Shown here in pieces: positions 24,729-33,826 of a stretch of 64,000 nucleotides of DNA. The position numbers and the translations under genes were made by a program. Each line of letters starts with the position of its first letter. The stretch's first letter is position 1. Location: assembly GCA_902523885.1 (NCBI GenBank), contig CABZAV010000003.1:75527-139526 (forward strand), written 5' to 3'. A model generated the notes under the pieces. It was not told the DNA's origin. It worked only from the letters and a program-made list of their open reading frames with translations, and ran no database searches. This stretch comes from an uncultured SAR86 cluster bacterium (GTDB lineage Bacteria; Pseudomonadota; Gammaproteobacteria; Magnimaribacterales; AG-339-G14).

Positions 24729-26336
24729 TTAAGAGCTAGACTTTAGGCTTTCCATTGATGGTGGTGAACTGAAAGTGTGATAAGGAGCTGGTGAATCTAC
24801 AGTCCACTCAAAACCTCTATCTTTTGCACCTTCCCATACTTCGGTAGTAGCCTCTTTTCCATTATAGATACACTTGAGCACTATGAATAAGAAAAGTAGC
24901 TGAGAAATTCCAAATAAGAACGCTCCTACACTAACCATCATGTTCCAGTCAGCAAATTGCATTGCATAGTCAGGAATTCTTCTTGGCATTCCTGCAAGTC
25001 CGACAAAATGCATTGGGAAAAATGTCAAATTCACCGAAATGAATGACATCCAAAAATGAACTTTCCCAAGAGTTTCGTCGTACATTTTTCCAGTCCATTT
25101 TGGAATCCAATAATAAGCTGCTGCTAAGAGCGAGAAAAGTGCTCCTGGAACAAGCACATAGTGAAAGTGTGCTACAACAAAATAAGTATCGTGATATTGA
25201 AAGTCAGCCGGAGCAATAGCAAGCATAATTCCTGAAAGGCCTCCAATTGTAAATAAAGCTACAAAGGCAATGGCAAACAACATTGGCGTTTCAAAAGTTA
25301 GTGATCCCTTGAACATGGTAGACAACCAATTGAAAACTTTAACCCCCGTCGGAATCGCAATTAACATTGTCGAATACATAAAAAATAATTCACCCGCAAT
25401 TGGCATACCCACCGTAAACATGTGATGAGCCCATACAACGAAAGACAAAAGTGCGATAGAAGCAATTGCATAAACCATGGATGAGTATCCAAAAATTGGT
25501 TTTCTAGAAAAAGTCTCAATAATGTGAGAGACAATTCCAAAGGCTGGCAAGATCATAATGTAGACTTCGGGATGGCCGAAAAACCAAAAAATATGTTGGA
25601 AAAGGACAGGATCTCCACCGCCGCCGGCTTTAAAGAAACTTGTGCCAGCATGGATATCCATTAACATCATAGTTACGGCTCCAGCCAACACTGGCATGAC
25701 GGCAATTAGCAAGTAAGCTGTTATAAACCAAGACCATACAAAAAGGGGCATCTTCATGAGCGTCATGCCCGGTGCTCTCATATTTAAAATGGTAGTAATA
25801 ATGTTTATGGAACCCATAATCGATGAGGCCCCCATAATATGTACGGAGAAAATAAAAAATGTAACTGTGGGTGGTGCATACTCAGTTGATAAGGGTGCAT
25901 AGAAAGTCCAGCCGAAATTTGGAGCTCCGCCTTCCATAAAGAATGTACTCAAAAGTATTCCAAAAGCTACAGGCAGAATCCAAAAACTCAAATTATTTAG
26001 CCTTGGTAAAGCCATGTCGGGCGCTCCAATCTGCATTGGTATCATCCAATTTGCAAAACCTACAAATGCCGGCATGATCACTCCGAAAACCATAATCAAT
26101 CCATGGTTAGTTACCATCTGATTGTAAAATTCTGGAGATACAATTTGACTTCCTGGTTCAAAGAGCTCAGCTCTAATTACCATAGCCATTGCTCCACCAA
26201 TGAATAGCATTACCAAGCTAAACCATAGGTACATTGAACCAATATCTTTATGGTTTGTAGTGTAAAGCCACCTTGAAAAACCTTTCGCCGGTCCGTGGTG
26301 GTGATCGTCGTGATGTGAATCTATAACTGCGCTCAT
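24729..26336 (-). CDS. coxA: Cytochrome c oxidase subunit I (aa3 type)
   Basis: 535 residues with twelve helices. The haem a ligand is in VTNHGLIMVF (about 70), the CuB/Tyr motif is FWFFGHPEVYIMI (about 251-263), WAHHMFTVGM (about 303) supplies two CuB histidines, and YFVVAHFHYVLVPG (about 385-398) supplies the haem a3 and haem a histidines. The HPEVY tyrosine shows an A-type proton-pumping oxidase. It reduces oxygen to water with electrons from cytochrome c. Confidence 0.98.
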   Translation of the reverse strand: MSAVIDSHHDDHHHGPAKGFSRWLYTTNHKDIGSMYLWFSLVMLFIGGAMAMVIRAELFEPGSQIVSPEFYNQMVTNHGLIMVFGVIMPAFVGFANWMIPMQIGAPDMALPRLNNLSFWILPVAFGILLSTFFMEGGAPNFGWTFYAPLSTEYAPPTVTFFIFSVHIMGASSIMGSINIITTILNMRAPGMTLMKMPLFVWSWFITAYLLIAVMPVLAGAVTMMLMDIHAGTSFFKAGGGGDPVLFQHIFWFFGHPEVYIMILPAFGIVSHIIETFSRKPIFGYSSMVYAIASIALLSFVVWAHHMFTVGMPIAGELFFMYSTMLIAIPTGVKVFNWLSTMFKGSLTFETPMLFAIAFVALFTIGGLSGIMLAIAPADFQYHDTYFVVAHFHYVLVPGALFSLLAAAYYWIPKWTGKMYDETLGKVHFWMSFISVNLTFFPMHFVGLAGMPRRIPDYAMQFADWNMMVSVGAFLFGISQLLFLFIVLKCIYNGKEATTEVWEGAKDRGFEWTVDSPAPYHTFSSPPSMESLKSSS

Positions 26337-26351
26337 AATTTATTCCTTAAT

Positions 26352-27488
26352 TTAAAGTTTATTAGTTTTATAATCTAAAATCTCTTTTGGGATGACTATT
26401 TTGCCATCGCCAGTTTCTGCATTACCCCAAGCCTGTCTTGTGTATGTTATGACAGCTGCTATCTCAACTTCAGAAAGTTGCTCTGCATACGATGCCATTG
26501 CCGCTCCCTGAACTCCTTCCATGAGAATTTCTATGTGTCTAGCTTTGTTTCTCATGACTATTTCACTTCCAACAAGTGAAGGAAAAACAGGCGGTATTCC
26601 TCTGCCGCCGACTTGGTGACAAGCAACACAATTTTTTTGATAAATTGCCTCTCCAATTTCCATGAGCTCGCTGGTGCTCCAAAGTTTCTCTGTTAAAAGA
26701 GCTTGTTGGATTTTTGCCTCTTTCTTATCTTTAATAAAAGTTGAATATTCTTGTGGCGACACTGCTTTGACTACAATTGGCATATAGCCATGGTATTGAC
26801 CACATAACTCAGTACATTGTCCTCTGAAAACTCCAGGCTCATTAACATAAGTCCATCCCGTATTAACAAATCCTGGGATAGCATCTTGTTTAATTGCAAA
26901 ATCAGGAACCCACCAAGAGTGAATGACATCATTTGCAGTAATTAAAAATCTAACTCTTGTATTGGTTGGAATTACCAAAGGTTCATCTACTTCCAAAAGA
27001 TAGTTTTCGTCTTTAGGGGCCAAATTATTTCTTTTGTCTAAGGAGGTTGAAAGATTGCTGAAAAACCCAACCTCGTCTTCAATGTATTCGTATTGCCATT
27101 TCCACTGATGGCCCGTGATTAATATGTTTATGTCACCTTCTTGATCATCATAAGCTTTGATCATTACTGAGGTCGCTGGTACGGCGAGCACAATTAATAT
27201 CAAGGCAAATAATATTGTCCAAGTGAGTTCTAAAGCGGTGCTGTCATCAAAATCAGCTGGTTTTACCCCCTCTTTTTTTCTGTACTTGAAAAGAATGAAA
27301 GCCATTGCTAACAAAACAGCAATACCAATAGCAAGGCAGACGTAAAAGACTGTCATGTGAAGGCCAAATATTTCCTGACTCAATTGGGTGGCACCAGGGC
27401 TCATATTCAAGTCATCCCAGGCTCCAAAAGAAACATTTGCAGTCAGCGCTGCCACAAGGCTTAATGAATATTTTATAGCTCTAAACAT
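26352..27488 (-). CDS. coxB: Cytochrome c oxidase subunit II with fused cytochrome c domain
   Basis: 378 residues from ATG 27488 (track start 27494 is a TTG two codons earlier). A signal peptide (MFRAIKYSLSLVAALTANVSFG), two helices (about 45-70 and 88-110), the CuA domain with HSWWVPDF (about 190) and CTELCGQYHGYMP (about 231-243), then a C-terminal class I cytochrome c domain with CVACH (about 290-294) and a methionine ligand region near MASYAEQL. The fused haem domain is common in marine and soil gammaproteobacteria (caa3-like). It is first in the coxB-coxA-ctaG-coxC operon. Confidence 0.97.
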   Translation of the reverse strand: MFRAIKYSLSLVAALTANVSFGAWDDLNMSPGATQLSQEIFGLHMTVFYVCLAIGIAVLLAMAFILFKYRKKEGVKPADFDDSTALELTWTILFALILIVLAVPATSVMIKAYDDQEGDINILITGHQWKWQYEYIEDEVGFFSNLSTSLDKRNNLAPKDENYLLEVDEPLVIPTNTRVRFLITANDVIHSWWVPDFAIKQDAIPGFVNTGWTYVNEPGVFRGQCTELCGQYHGYMPIVVKAVSPQEYSTFIKDKKEAKIQQALLTEKLWSTSELMEIGEAIYQKNCVACHQVGGRGIPPVFPSLVGSEIVMRNKARHIEILMEGVQGAAMASYAEQLSEVEIAAVITYTRQAWGNAETGDGKIVIPKEILDYKTNKL

Positions 27489-27531
27489 AAACAATAATTG
27501 TGATTGAGCGTAATTTTAGCTTATTAGGCTG

Positions 27532-28380
27532 TTACTCTCCATGCTTTGCGATTAGCTCTGAAGTGTCAGGTTTAAAGCCGGTCCAAAGGAAAAAAGACTC
27601 TGCAGCTTGTTCTACTAACATGCCCCAGCCATCTATTACAACGGGCACTTTAGCTCTGTCAGCTAAATCCATAAAAGGAGTGAAAGCCTGAGAGTAGTAT
27701 AAATCAAGGGCTAGAGAGGTATTTCTAAAAACTGATTCGTCTAAATTTAAATTTTGGTTAGGATTTGTCGAGACTGAAGTAGCATTGATTACTACATCAA
27801 ATTCAAAATCTTTCAACGCTTCGAAGCTTAAACTAGACGCTATAAGATTAGAACTTTTGCTTGTCTGCAAGGCTTTAGAGCTGAATTCTTTGGCAATTCC
27901 CTCTGCTTTTTCTACTGTTCTGTTGGCAATGACTATGGACTTAGGTTGTTCTTTTAAAAGAGATGGCAAAATCCCTCGAGATGCTCCTCCAGCGCCTATT
28001 ACCAAAATAGATTTTTCTTTGATGCTTTGATTTTTATTTACAGTTAAATCTTTTACTAGTCCAAGCCCATCCGTACAATCACCTAAAATTTTGCCTTTGT
28101 TGTTGAAGAGTACATTTATAGCCTTTGTTATTTCTGCTCTATCTGATATTTCATCCGCTAAGCTTAAGCAATCTTCTTTAAAAGGAAGAGTGATACTCAA
28201 GCCTTTGCCTCCATCAAGAAAAAACGAATGCACCCAATCGTCTAAATTGGATTTACTCAATTCAACTTTGTTAAATTCGATATTTATGCCGGCTTGATTA
28301 GCAAAATCTTGGTGAATCTCAGGTGATCTACTATGAGATATTGGCGACCCAATTACTGCTAGTTTTATTTTCTTAACCAT
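27532..28380 (-). CDS. aroE: Shikimate dehydrogenase (NADP)
   Basis: 282 residues. Reduces 3-dehydroshikimate to shikimate in aromatic amino-acid synthesis. Substrate-binding AVIGSPISHSRSPEIH (about 8-23), the catalytic Lys in SITLPFKEDC (about 62-71), TDGLGLVKDL, and the Rossmann motif VIGAGGASRGIL (about 126-137). It overlaps the tsaC stop by 16 bases, so translation is coupled. Confidence 0.96.
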   Translation of the reverse strand: MVKKIKLAVIGSPISHSRSPEIHQDFANQAGINIEFNKVELSKSNLDDWVHSFFLDGGKGLSITLPFKEDCLSLADEISDRAEITKAINVLFNNKGKILGDCTDGLGLVKDLTVNKNQSIKEKSILVIGAGGASRGILPSLLKEQPKSIVIANRTVEKAEGIAKEFSSKALQTSKSSNLIASSLSFEALKDFEFDVVINATSVSTNPNQNLNLDESVFRNTSLALDLYYSQAFTPFMDLADRAKVPVVIDGWGMLVEQAAESFFLWTGFKPDTSELIAKHGE

Positions 28381-28901
28381 TCTTTGCTTTCTAAATCTTG
28401 TACAGGCGTAGGCCTTTTTAAACTACCTAATTCTCCCTCAATAATAAGAACCTTGTCTTTGAAAAAAGTTCTTATTTCATTTGAATCTCTTGCAGGTTCA
28501 TTTCCGCTAATGTTCGCTGAGGTTGAACATATAGGCATTCCAAGAGTTTCTGTAAGTTTTATAACTGTTTTATGGCTACTTAATCTCAATGCAATTAATC
28601 CTGTTGGGCCCAAGAGCCATTTTGGAGTCCGAGACGAAGATGAAACAAGCCATGTATGAGGACCAGGCCATTTTGAATACATTCTTTTCTTAAGTTTTTC
28701 ATCTAGATGTTCAGTAAATGGCGTCAATTGCTCCATAGATCCGCCTAGAACTATAATTCCTTTATTTTTTGGCCTTTTTTTAAGAAGAATTAGCTTTTTT
28801 ACTGCCTTTTCTGAAAAAGGATTGCACCCTATACCCCAAACTCCTTCGGTTGGATAAGCAAAAATCTGGTCTTGAAGAAATAAATTCTTTAAATCAGGCA
28901 T
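28365..28901 (-). CDS. tsaC: Threonylcarbamoyl-AMP synthase
   Basis: 178 residues, the short YrdC-domain form without the Sua5 extension. FAYPTEGVWGIGCNPF (about 14-29), KRPKNKGIIVLGG (about 42-54), PGPHTWLV (about 74-81), LRLSSH and STSANISGNEP (about 132-142) are family motifs. It makes threonylcarbamoyl-AMP for the t6A modification of ANN-decoding tRNAs. Its ATG overlaps the purE stop by one base. Confidence 0.94.
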   Translation of the reverse strand: MPDLKNLFLQDQIFAYPTEGVWGIGCNPFSEKAVKKLILLKKRPKNKGIIVLGGSMEQLTPFTEHLDEKLKKRMYSKWPGPHTWLVSSSSRTPKWLLGPTGLIALRLSSHKTVIKLTETLGMPICSTSANISGNEPARDSNEIRTFFKDKVLIIEGELGSLKRPTPVQDLESKEWLRK

Positions 28902-29389
28902 TAGCTGGCCTGAAGTTCGTCATTTTCCTTCTTCAATTGTTGTTTTTGTTGGATTCTTGCCTCTCTAATATCATTTTCAAGCTTTTCATCACTAATTGCC
29001 AGCATTTGAGCAGCTAAATGCCCTGCATTTATTGCTCCAGCTTTTCCTATAGCCACTGTGGCAACTGGAACACCTTTCGGCATTTGAACTGTAGACAATA
29101 AAGCATCGAAGCCGTTAAGTGGACCGCCATCACCAGGCACACCAATGACCGGCACCGAAGTGTGTGCTGCAATATTACCGGCCAAGTGAGCCGCCATGCC
29201 AGCTATCCCAATAAAAACTTTAGTGCCCGATGAAATTTCAGTTTGGATATGTTCTTGAAGTACTTCTGGCATTCTGTGGGCACTTAGAACGTTGATGGAA
29301 TTTTCCACCCCAAAACTATCTAGAACTTCTGCCGAGGCTTTAGCCAAATCAAGATCTGTTTTAGATCCTATTACTATTGAAACTTTCAA
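28901..29389 (-). CDS. purE: N5-carboxyaminoimidazole ribonucleotide mutase
   Basis: 162 residues. IVIGSKTDLDLAKASAEVLDSFGV (about 5-28), VLSAHRMPE (about 34-42) and QMPKGVPVATVAIGKAGAINA (about 103-123) define class I PurE, which isomerises N5-CAIR to CAIR in purine synthesis. The N5-CAIR synthase gene purK is not adjacent, unlike in many gammaproteobacteria. TTG start with GGAG eight bases upstream. It heads the purE-tsaC-aroE minus-strand operon and diverges from def. Confidence 0.95.
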   Translation of the reverse strand: MKVSIVIGSKTDLDLAKASAEVLDSFGVENSINVLSAHRMPEVLQEHIQTEISSGTKVFIGIAGMAAHLAGNIAAHTSVPVIGVPGDGGPLNGFDALLSTVQMPKGVPVATVAIGKAGAINAGHLAAQMLAISDEKLENDIREARIQQKQQLKKENDELQAS

Positions 29390-29456
29390 AAGTTACTCCA
29401 TTAAATGTTAAATAAAATTTATAACCTATAATAAATGTTTATCTTAATTAAATAAA

Positions 29457-29966
29457 ATGGCATTAAGAAATATATTAGTTTTTCCAGATCCAAGATTGAG
29501 GGAAGTTGCAAAGGAAATAAAAGTTTTTGATGAAAAGCTAAAAACACTTTCAGAAGATCTTTTGGAGACTATGTATGAGTTCAATGGAATTGGATTGGCA
29601 GCAACTCAGATTGGGGTATCTAAAAGAATTCTAGTTTTAGATATCAGTGAAGAAAAAAATGAACCGCAGGTTTTTGTTAATCCAAAAATTAAAATTTTAG
29701 AAGGCGAAGAAACGGCAGGATATGAAGAAGGCTGTCTTTCCGTACCAAGTTTTTATGAAGAAGTAATTCGTCCAGTCAATGTTGAAATTACTTTTAATGA
29801 TTTGGAAGGCAATGAAAAGAAAATAAAACCAACTGGATTATTGAGTGTGGTTGTTCAGCATGAAACTGATCACTTGGATGGAAAACTTATGGTTGATTAT
29901 ATTTCGTCGACGAAAAGAGAAAGGATAAGGTCTAAGTTATTGAAATTAAAAAAACAAAAAAAATGA
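29457..29966 (+). CDS. def: Peptide deformylase
   Basis: 169 residues. Removes the formyl group from nascent proteins. The three motifs are present: GIGLAATQIG (about 43-52), EEGCLSVP (about 88-95) and QHETDHLDGKL (about 131-141), giving the Cys-His-His metal site. TATAAT at 29427-29432 is a likely -10. Its stop overlaps the fmt start by 4 bases. Confidence 0.97.
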   Translation: MALRNILVFPDPRLREVAKEIKVFDEKLKTLSEDLLETMYEFNGIGLAATQIGVSKRILVLDISEEKNEPQVFVNPKIKILEGEETAGYEEGCLSVPSFYEEVIRPVNVEITFNDLEGNEKKIKPTGLLSVVVQHETDHLDGKLMVDYISSTKRERIRSKLLKLKKQKK

Positions 29967-30895
29967 AAATTATTTATGCTGCTACACCTGAAATTTCAAT
30001 TTCTTGTTTAGAAAAATTGTTAAATTCGTCTCATGAATTAAGCTTGATTTTGACTATGCCTGATAAGCCTTCTGGAAGAGGAAAAAAATTAATCCCTGGG
30101 CCGATAAAAAAATTTTGTATAGACAATAGTTTGCCTTTTATACAACCTGAAAACTTAAATAATTTTGAGCTTGAAAATAAACTTAAAGAGATTGCTCCAG
30201 ACTTACTAATTGTATTTGCTTATGGAAAAATCATTCCTAAAAAGATATTTGAATTGCCAACTCACGGCTCTATAAATATCCATACTTCTCTTCTTCCAAA
30301 TTATCGAGGCGCTGCTCCTATACAAAGAGCAATAATAAATGGAGAAAAATCTTCTGGGATTACTTTCATGAAATTATCTGAAGGTTTAGACGAAGGGCCA
30401 ATTTTAGAAAACTTTGAAATGGCAATAGAAGATGATGATACTGCAGGTACTTTGTCAGCCAAAATGGCTGAAGTATCTTCTAATAAAATTATACAAACTA
30501 TTGATAATATTGAATTAAATAATTTTAAAATAACAGAACAGGATCATTCAAAAGCTTCTTATGCAGATAAACTATTAAAGAAAGAATCTTGCATAGAATG
30601 GAACAATAAAGCTTTAGATATTAAAAATATGATAAATGGTTATAGCCCTAACCCATGTGCATATACAACATACAAAAAAGAAAGAATTAATATTTATAGA
30701 GCAAAACTTAATTCAACTAAGAGTGAAGGTGTAGGAAAAATTATGGAATTTTCAAGAAATAAACTCTTGATTGGTGCTGTAGATTTTTCGGTTGAACTAT
30801 TGGAACTATCTAGACCGGGCAAAAGAAAAATATCCATAGGTGATTTTTATAATGGCTCTAATGATTTTTTTAATCCTGGAAAATATATTACTTAA
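29963..30895 (+). CDS. fmt: Methionyl-tRNA formyltransferase
   Basis: 310 residues. Formylates initiator Met-tRNA with 10-formyl-THF. NIHTSLLPNYRGAAPIQRAIINGE (about 106-129) holds the catalytic Asn/His region, and the C-terminal OB-like tRNA-binding domain follows residue 205. Together with def it forms the usual def-fmt pair; the usual next gene, rsmB, is absent and trkA follows after 48 bases. Confidence 0.96.
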   Translation: MKIIYAATPEISISCLEKLLNSSHELSLILTMPDKPSGRGKKLIPGPIKKFCIDNSLPFIQPENLNNFELENKLKEIAPDLLIVFAYGKIIPKKIFELPTHGSINIHTSLLPNYRGAAPIQRAIINGEKSSGITFMKLSEGLDEGPILENFEMAIEDDDTAGTLSAKMAEVSSNKIIQTIDNIELNNFKITEQDHSKASYADKLLKKESCIEWNNKALDIKNMINGYSPNPCAYTTYKKERINIYRAKLNSTKSEGVGKIMEFSRNKLLIGAVDFSVELLELSRPGKRKISIGDFYNGSNDFFNPGKYIT

Positions 30896-30897
30896 AG

Positions 30898-30925
30898 TTC
30901 ACAAATATTTAAGTAAGAGTATAAT
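30898..30925 (+). promoter_or_regulatory. Promoter of trkA
   Basis: TTCACA, 16-base spacer, TATAAT. The predicted transcription start near 30932 leaves only about 12 bases of leader before the TTG start. Confidence 0.55.
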
Positions 30926-30943
30926 TTTTACAGGTAAAAAAAC

Positions 30944-32299
30944 TTGAATATTGTAATCCTTGGTGCAGGGCAAGTCGGATCAGAATTATCAGAAATTCTG
31001 GCAGAAGAACATAATGTAACCCTCATCGATATCAACGAAGAAAAACTACAGAAAATTTCTGATCACAACGATCTAAGAACAATTTGTGGAAACTGTTGCT
31101 ATCCAAAAACTTTAGAATCAGCCGATATAGCGTCAGCGGATCTTGCTGTTGCAATGACCCAATGGGACGAGGTCAATATGGTTGCTTGTCAAATGATCAA
31201 GCATATAAATAAAAAAACTAAGACAATGGCAAGAATTAGAGCTACTCAATATTTAGCTGGAAAGGGAAGAGAAATTTTTGAAGCAGGAGATTATTCCATT
31301 GATGTGATAATTAGTCCTGAAAATTTAATTACCAATTACATAACAAAATTAATAGAGCTTCCTGGTGCAATGCAAGTTTTGGATTTTGGAAATTCTATGG
31401 CTTCAATGGTGCAAGTTAAAGCAACAAAAGGAGCTCCGATAACTGGTCATAAAATTTCAGAATTAAAAGATCATATTCCTAGTGCCGACACTAGAGTTGC
31501 AGCTATTTATAGAAGCAACGAATTAATTATTCCTACCGGCGACGATTTCATTGAAGAAAAAGATGAAGTATTTTTTATTACGGCAAGATCTAATTTAAGA
31601 AAAGTTATGTCAGAGATAAGAGAAGAAGGCGCCCGATATAAAAATATAATGATAGCCGGTGGTGGAAGAATTGGCAGAAGAATTGCTAAAGCCTTAGAGA
31701 AAAATTTCAGGGTAAAAATTGTAGAAACAGATAAAGAGAGATGCGTTTATTTATCAGAAAAACTTTCAAATAGTTTAGTTTTGCACGGTGATACTTCTGA
31801 CTCAGAATTATTAGATGAGGAGGGAATAGATCAAATAGACGTTTTTTGTGCGGTAACAAATAATGACGAAGCAAACGTTATGTCTTCATTATTAGCAAAA
31901 AGGCAAGGCGCAAAAAATGTATTAACTTTGGTTAATAAGAGCAACTATATTGAACTCATCAAAGATGAAGATTTAGAAGTTTCTATTGCCCCAACACTCA
32001 TTACAATTGGAGTTGTGTTACAAAATGTTGTTAGCTCTAGACTCGCCAATGCTTATTCATTTAAGGGTGGAAAAGCTGAAGCTCTAGAAGTAATAGTAGA
32101 TTTAGAGAAGAATAAAGGGCTTATAGGGAAGGGAATAGACGAAATTAAGGTCCCTGAAGGCTGCATGATAGGTGCTCTTTTGAGGGACAAAGAGGTGAAA
32201 ATAGCGCATCACGACGTTAAAATAGCTGAAAACGACCATTTAGTGATATTTTTAGCTGATAAAAACAATTTTCAAAAGTTAGAAAGCTCTTTGGCCTAA
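30944..32299 (+). CDS. trkA: Trk potassium uptake system, NAD-binding regulatory protein
   Basis: 451 residues (E. coli 458). Two tandem RCK units: the first Rossmann motif NIVILGAGQVGSELSEIL at the N-terminus and the second NIMIAGGGRIGRRIAKAL near 233-250, each followed by a TrkA-C domain (about 145-220 and 365-450). It gates TrkH in the cytoplasm in response to nucleotides. TTG start with AGG upstream. It forms a transcription unit with trkH, 24 bases downstream. Confidence 0.96.
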   Translation: MNIVILGAGQVGSELSEILAEEHNVTLIDINEEKLQKISDHNDLRTICGNCCYPKTLESADIASADLAVAMTQWDEVNMVACQMIKHINKKTKTMARIRATQYLAGKGREIFEAGDYSIDVIISPENLITNYITKLIELPGAMQVLDFGNSMASMVQVKATKGAPITGHKISELKDHIPSADTRVAAIYRSNELIIPTGDDFIEEKDEVFFITARSNLRKVMSEIREEGARYKNIMIAGGGRIGRRIAKALEKNFRVKIVETDKERCVYLSEKLSNSLVLHGDTSDSELLDEEGIDQIDVFCAVTNNDEANVMSSLLAKRQGAKNVLTLVNKSNYIELIKDEDLEVSIAPTLITIGVVLQNVVSSRLANAYSFKGGKAEALEVIVDLEKNKGLIGKGIDEIKVPEGCMIGALLRDKEVKIAHHDVKIAENDHLVIFLADKNNFQKLESSLA

Positions 32300-32323
32300 T
32301 TTATTGAATTTTAACAGAAAATA

Positions 32324-33775
32324 ATGAAATATAGACTAATTTCGCAGATTTTAGGCATAGGTCTAATTATTTTTTCTCTTTTTCAGCTCTTGCCAATTGT
32401 AATTGCCTTGATTTACCAAGAAGAGTCTATTATCTCTTTTGCAAATTCATTCTTAATTACATTTGTATCAGGATTATTTCTGATAGCTGTTAACTTTAAT
32501 AAAGAATATGAGGATTTAAAGATCAGAGATGGGTTTTTATTAACCGTTTTGCTTTGGTTTACATACTCTATTTTTGCAAGTTTGCCGTTTTTTTTAGGGT
32601 ATAGAAGCAATGTAACAATAGTGAATGCTTACTTTGAAGCGGTATCAGGCCTTACAACTACTGGGGCGTCTATTTTCTCTGATTTAGATACTCAACTTAA
32701 ATCCATATTATTTTACAGAGCCATGCTGCAATGGCTTGGTGGCTTAGGAATAATAGTATTGGCCCTTGCTCTCTTTCCACTGCTTGGTATAGGTGGAATG
32801 CAACTTTATAGAGGTGAAACGCAAGGATCTGTTTCTGGCACTAAATTAAGGCCGAAAATGGCAGAGACAGGCAAATCTCTTTGGCAAGTATACTTGCTGC
32901 TCACTTTTACTTGTTTTCTTTGCTATTTTTTCTCTGGAATGGGTCTCTTTGACGCAATTACTCATTCCTTTACAACAGTTGCAATAGGTGGATTCTCAAA
33001 TTATGACGAGAGCTTTGCCTATTTCGATAATAATTTTCTATATTTATTTGGCTCAATTTTCATGTTTTTATCTGCCCTAAGCTTTTCCCTTCATTTTGTA
33101 GCATTAAGAAAAAGAGAGCTAAAAGGTTACTTTCTTGATCCTGAACTTAAATTTTTTTCAAACATAGCTCTTTTATCTTTTCTATTCGTATTTGTCTCGA
33201 TGATTATTTTTACTGAAAATAATGATTTGTCCTTACTTATGAAATCACTTTTTCAAACATTATCGTTTTTAACTACGACTGGATTTACCTCGGGAGATCA
33301 TAGCTCTATGCCTTCTTATCTGCCCTATTTTTTAATAGGCCTTGCTGGAATGGGTGCTTGTGCCGGATCTACAGGAGGAGGAATAAAAGCGGTAAGAATT
33401 TTAATTTTTTTTAAGCAGGGTATTAAAGAATTAAAAAAACTTGTTCATCCTAATTCAGTCCTCCCGCTCAAAATAGGAAATAAGATAATTAACCAGGAAA
33501 TAAAAGATTCCGTTTGGGGATTTATAGCAGTTTATGTAATTACCTTAATAATTGGGACAATACTTTTATTAGGCTCCGGATTAAATTTTGAAACAGCATT
33601 CTCAGCTGTATTTTCATGTATTAATAATTTAGGTCCAGCGCTTGGCGATGCAACTTTTAATTACGATTCTTTAAACGAAATTAGTAAACTATTTTTGTCA
33701 TTTGCAATGATCTTAGGTAGGCTAGAGATTTATACGCTGTTAGTGTTATTTACAAGCTTCTTTTGGAGGACATAG
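32324..33775 (+). CDS. trkH: Trk potassium transporter membrane subunit
   Basis: 483 residues, the same as E. coli TrkH. About ten helices with four pore loops: SGLTTTGASIF (about 107-117), FTTVAIGGFSNYD (about 219-231), LSFLTTTGFTSGD (about 318-330) and INNLGPALGD (about 432-441). These form the selectivity filter for K+. The adjacent trkA supports TrkH rather than KtrB. Confidence 0.96.
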   Translation: MKYRLISQILGIGLIIFSLFQLLPIVIALIYQEESIISFANSFLITFVSGLFLIAVNFNKEYEDLKIRDGFLLTVLLWFTYSIFASLPFFLGYRSNVTIVNAYFEAVSGLTTTGASIFSDLDTQLKSILFYRAMLQWLGGLGIIVLALALFPLLGIGGMQLYRGETQGSVSGTKLRPKMAETGKSLWQVYLLLTFTCFLCYFFSGMGLFDAITHSFTTVAIGGFSNYDESFAYFDNNFLYLFGSIFMFLSALSFSLHFVALRKRELKGYFLDPELKFFSNIALLSFLFVFVSMIIFTENNDLSLLMKSLFQTLSFLTTTGFTSGDHSSMPSYLPYFLIGLAGMGACAGSTGGGIKAVRILIFFKQGIKELKKLVHPNSVLPLKIGNKIINQEIKDSVWGFIAVYVITLIIGTILLLGSGLNFETAFSAVFSCINNLGPALGDATFNYDSLNEISKLFLSFAMILGRLEIYTLLVLFTSFFWRT

Positions 33776-33789
33776 TAAGCACTTACTAT
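33772..33789. repeat. Inverted repeat at the trkH stop codon
   Basis: ATAGTAAG-CA-CTTACTAT, perfect 8-base arms that include the trkH stop. No T-run follows on the plus strand, so it is not a standard terminator; it could be an RNA 3'-end stabiliser or an operator for glyS. Confidence 0.4.
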
Positions 33790-33826
33790 AGTTAAAAATA
33801 ATACATAGATGAAATAGGAATTTAAA

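Noticed and set aside
24729-26336. Odd proton-channel variant in CoxA (LMDIHAGTSFF)
   Set aside because: This stretch is ordinary for gammaproteobacterial aa3 oxidases.
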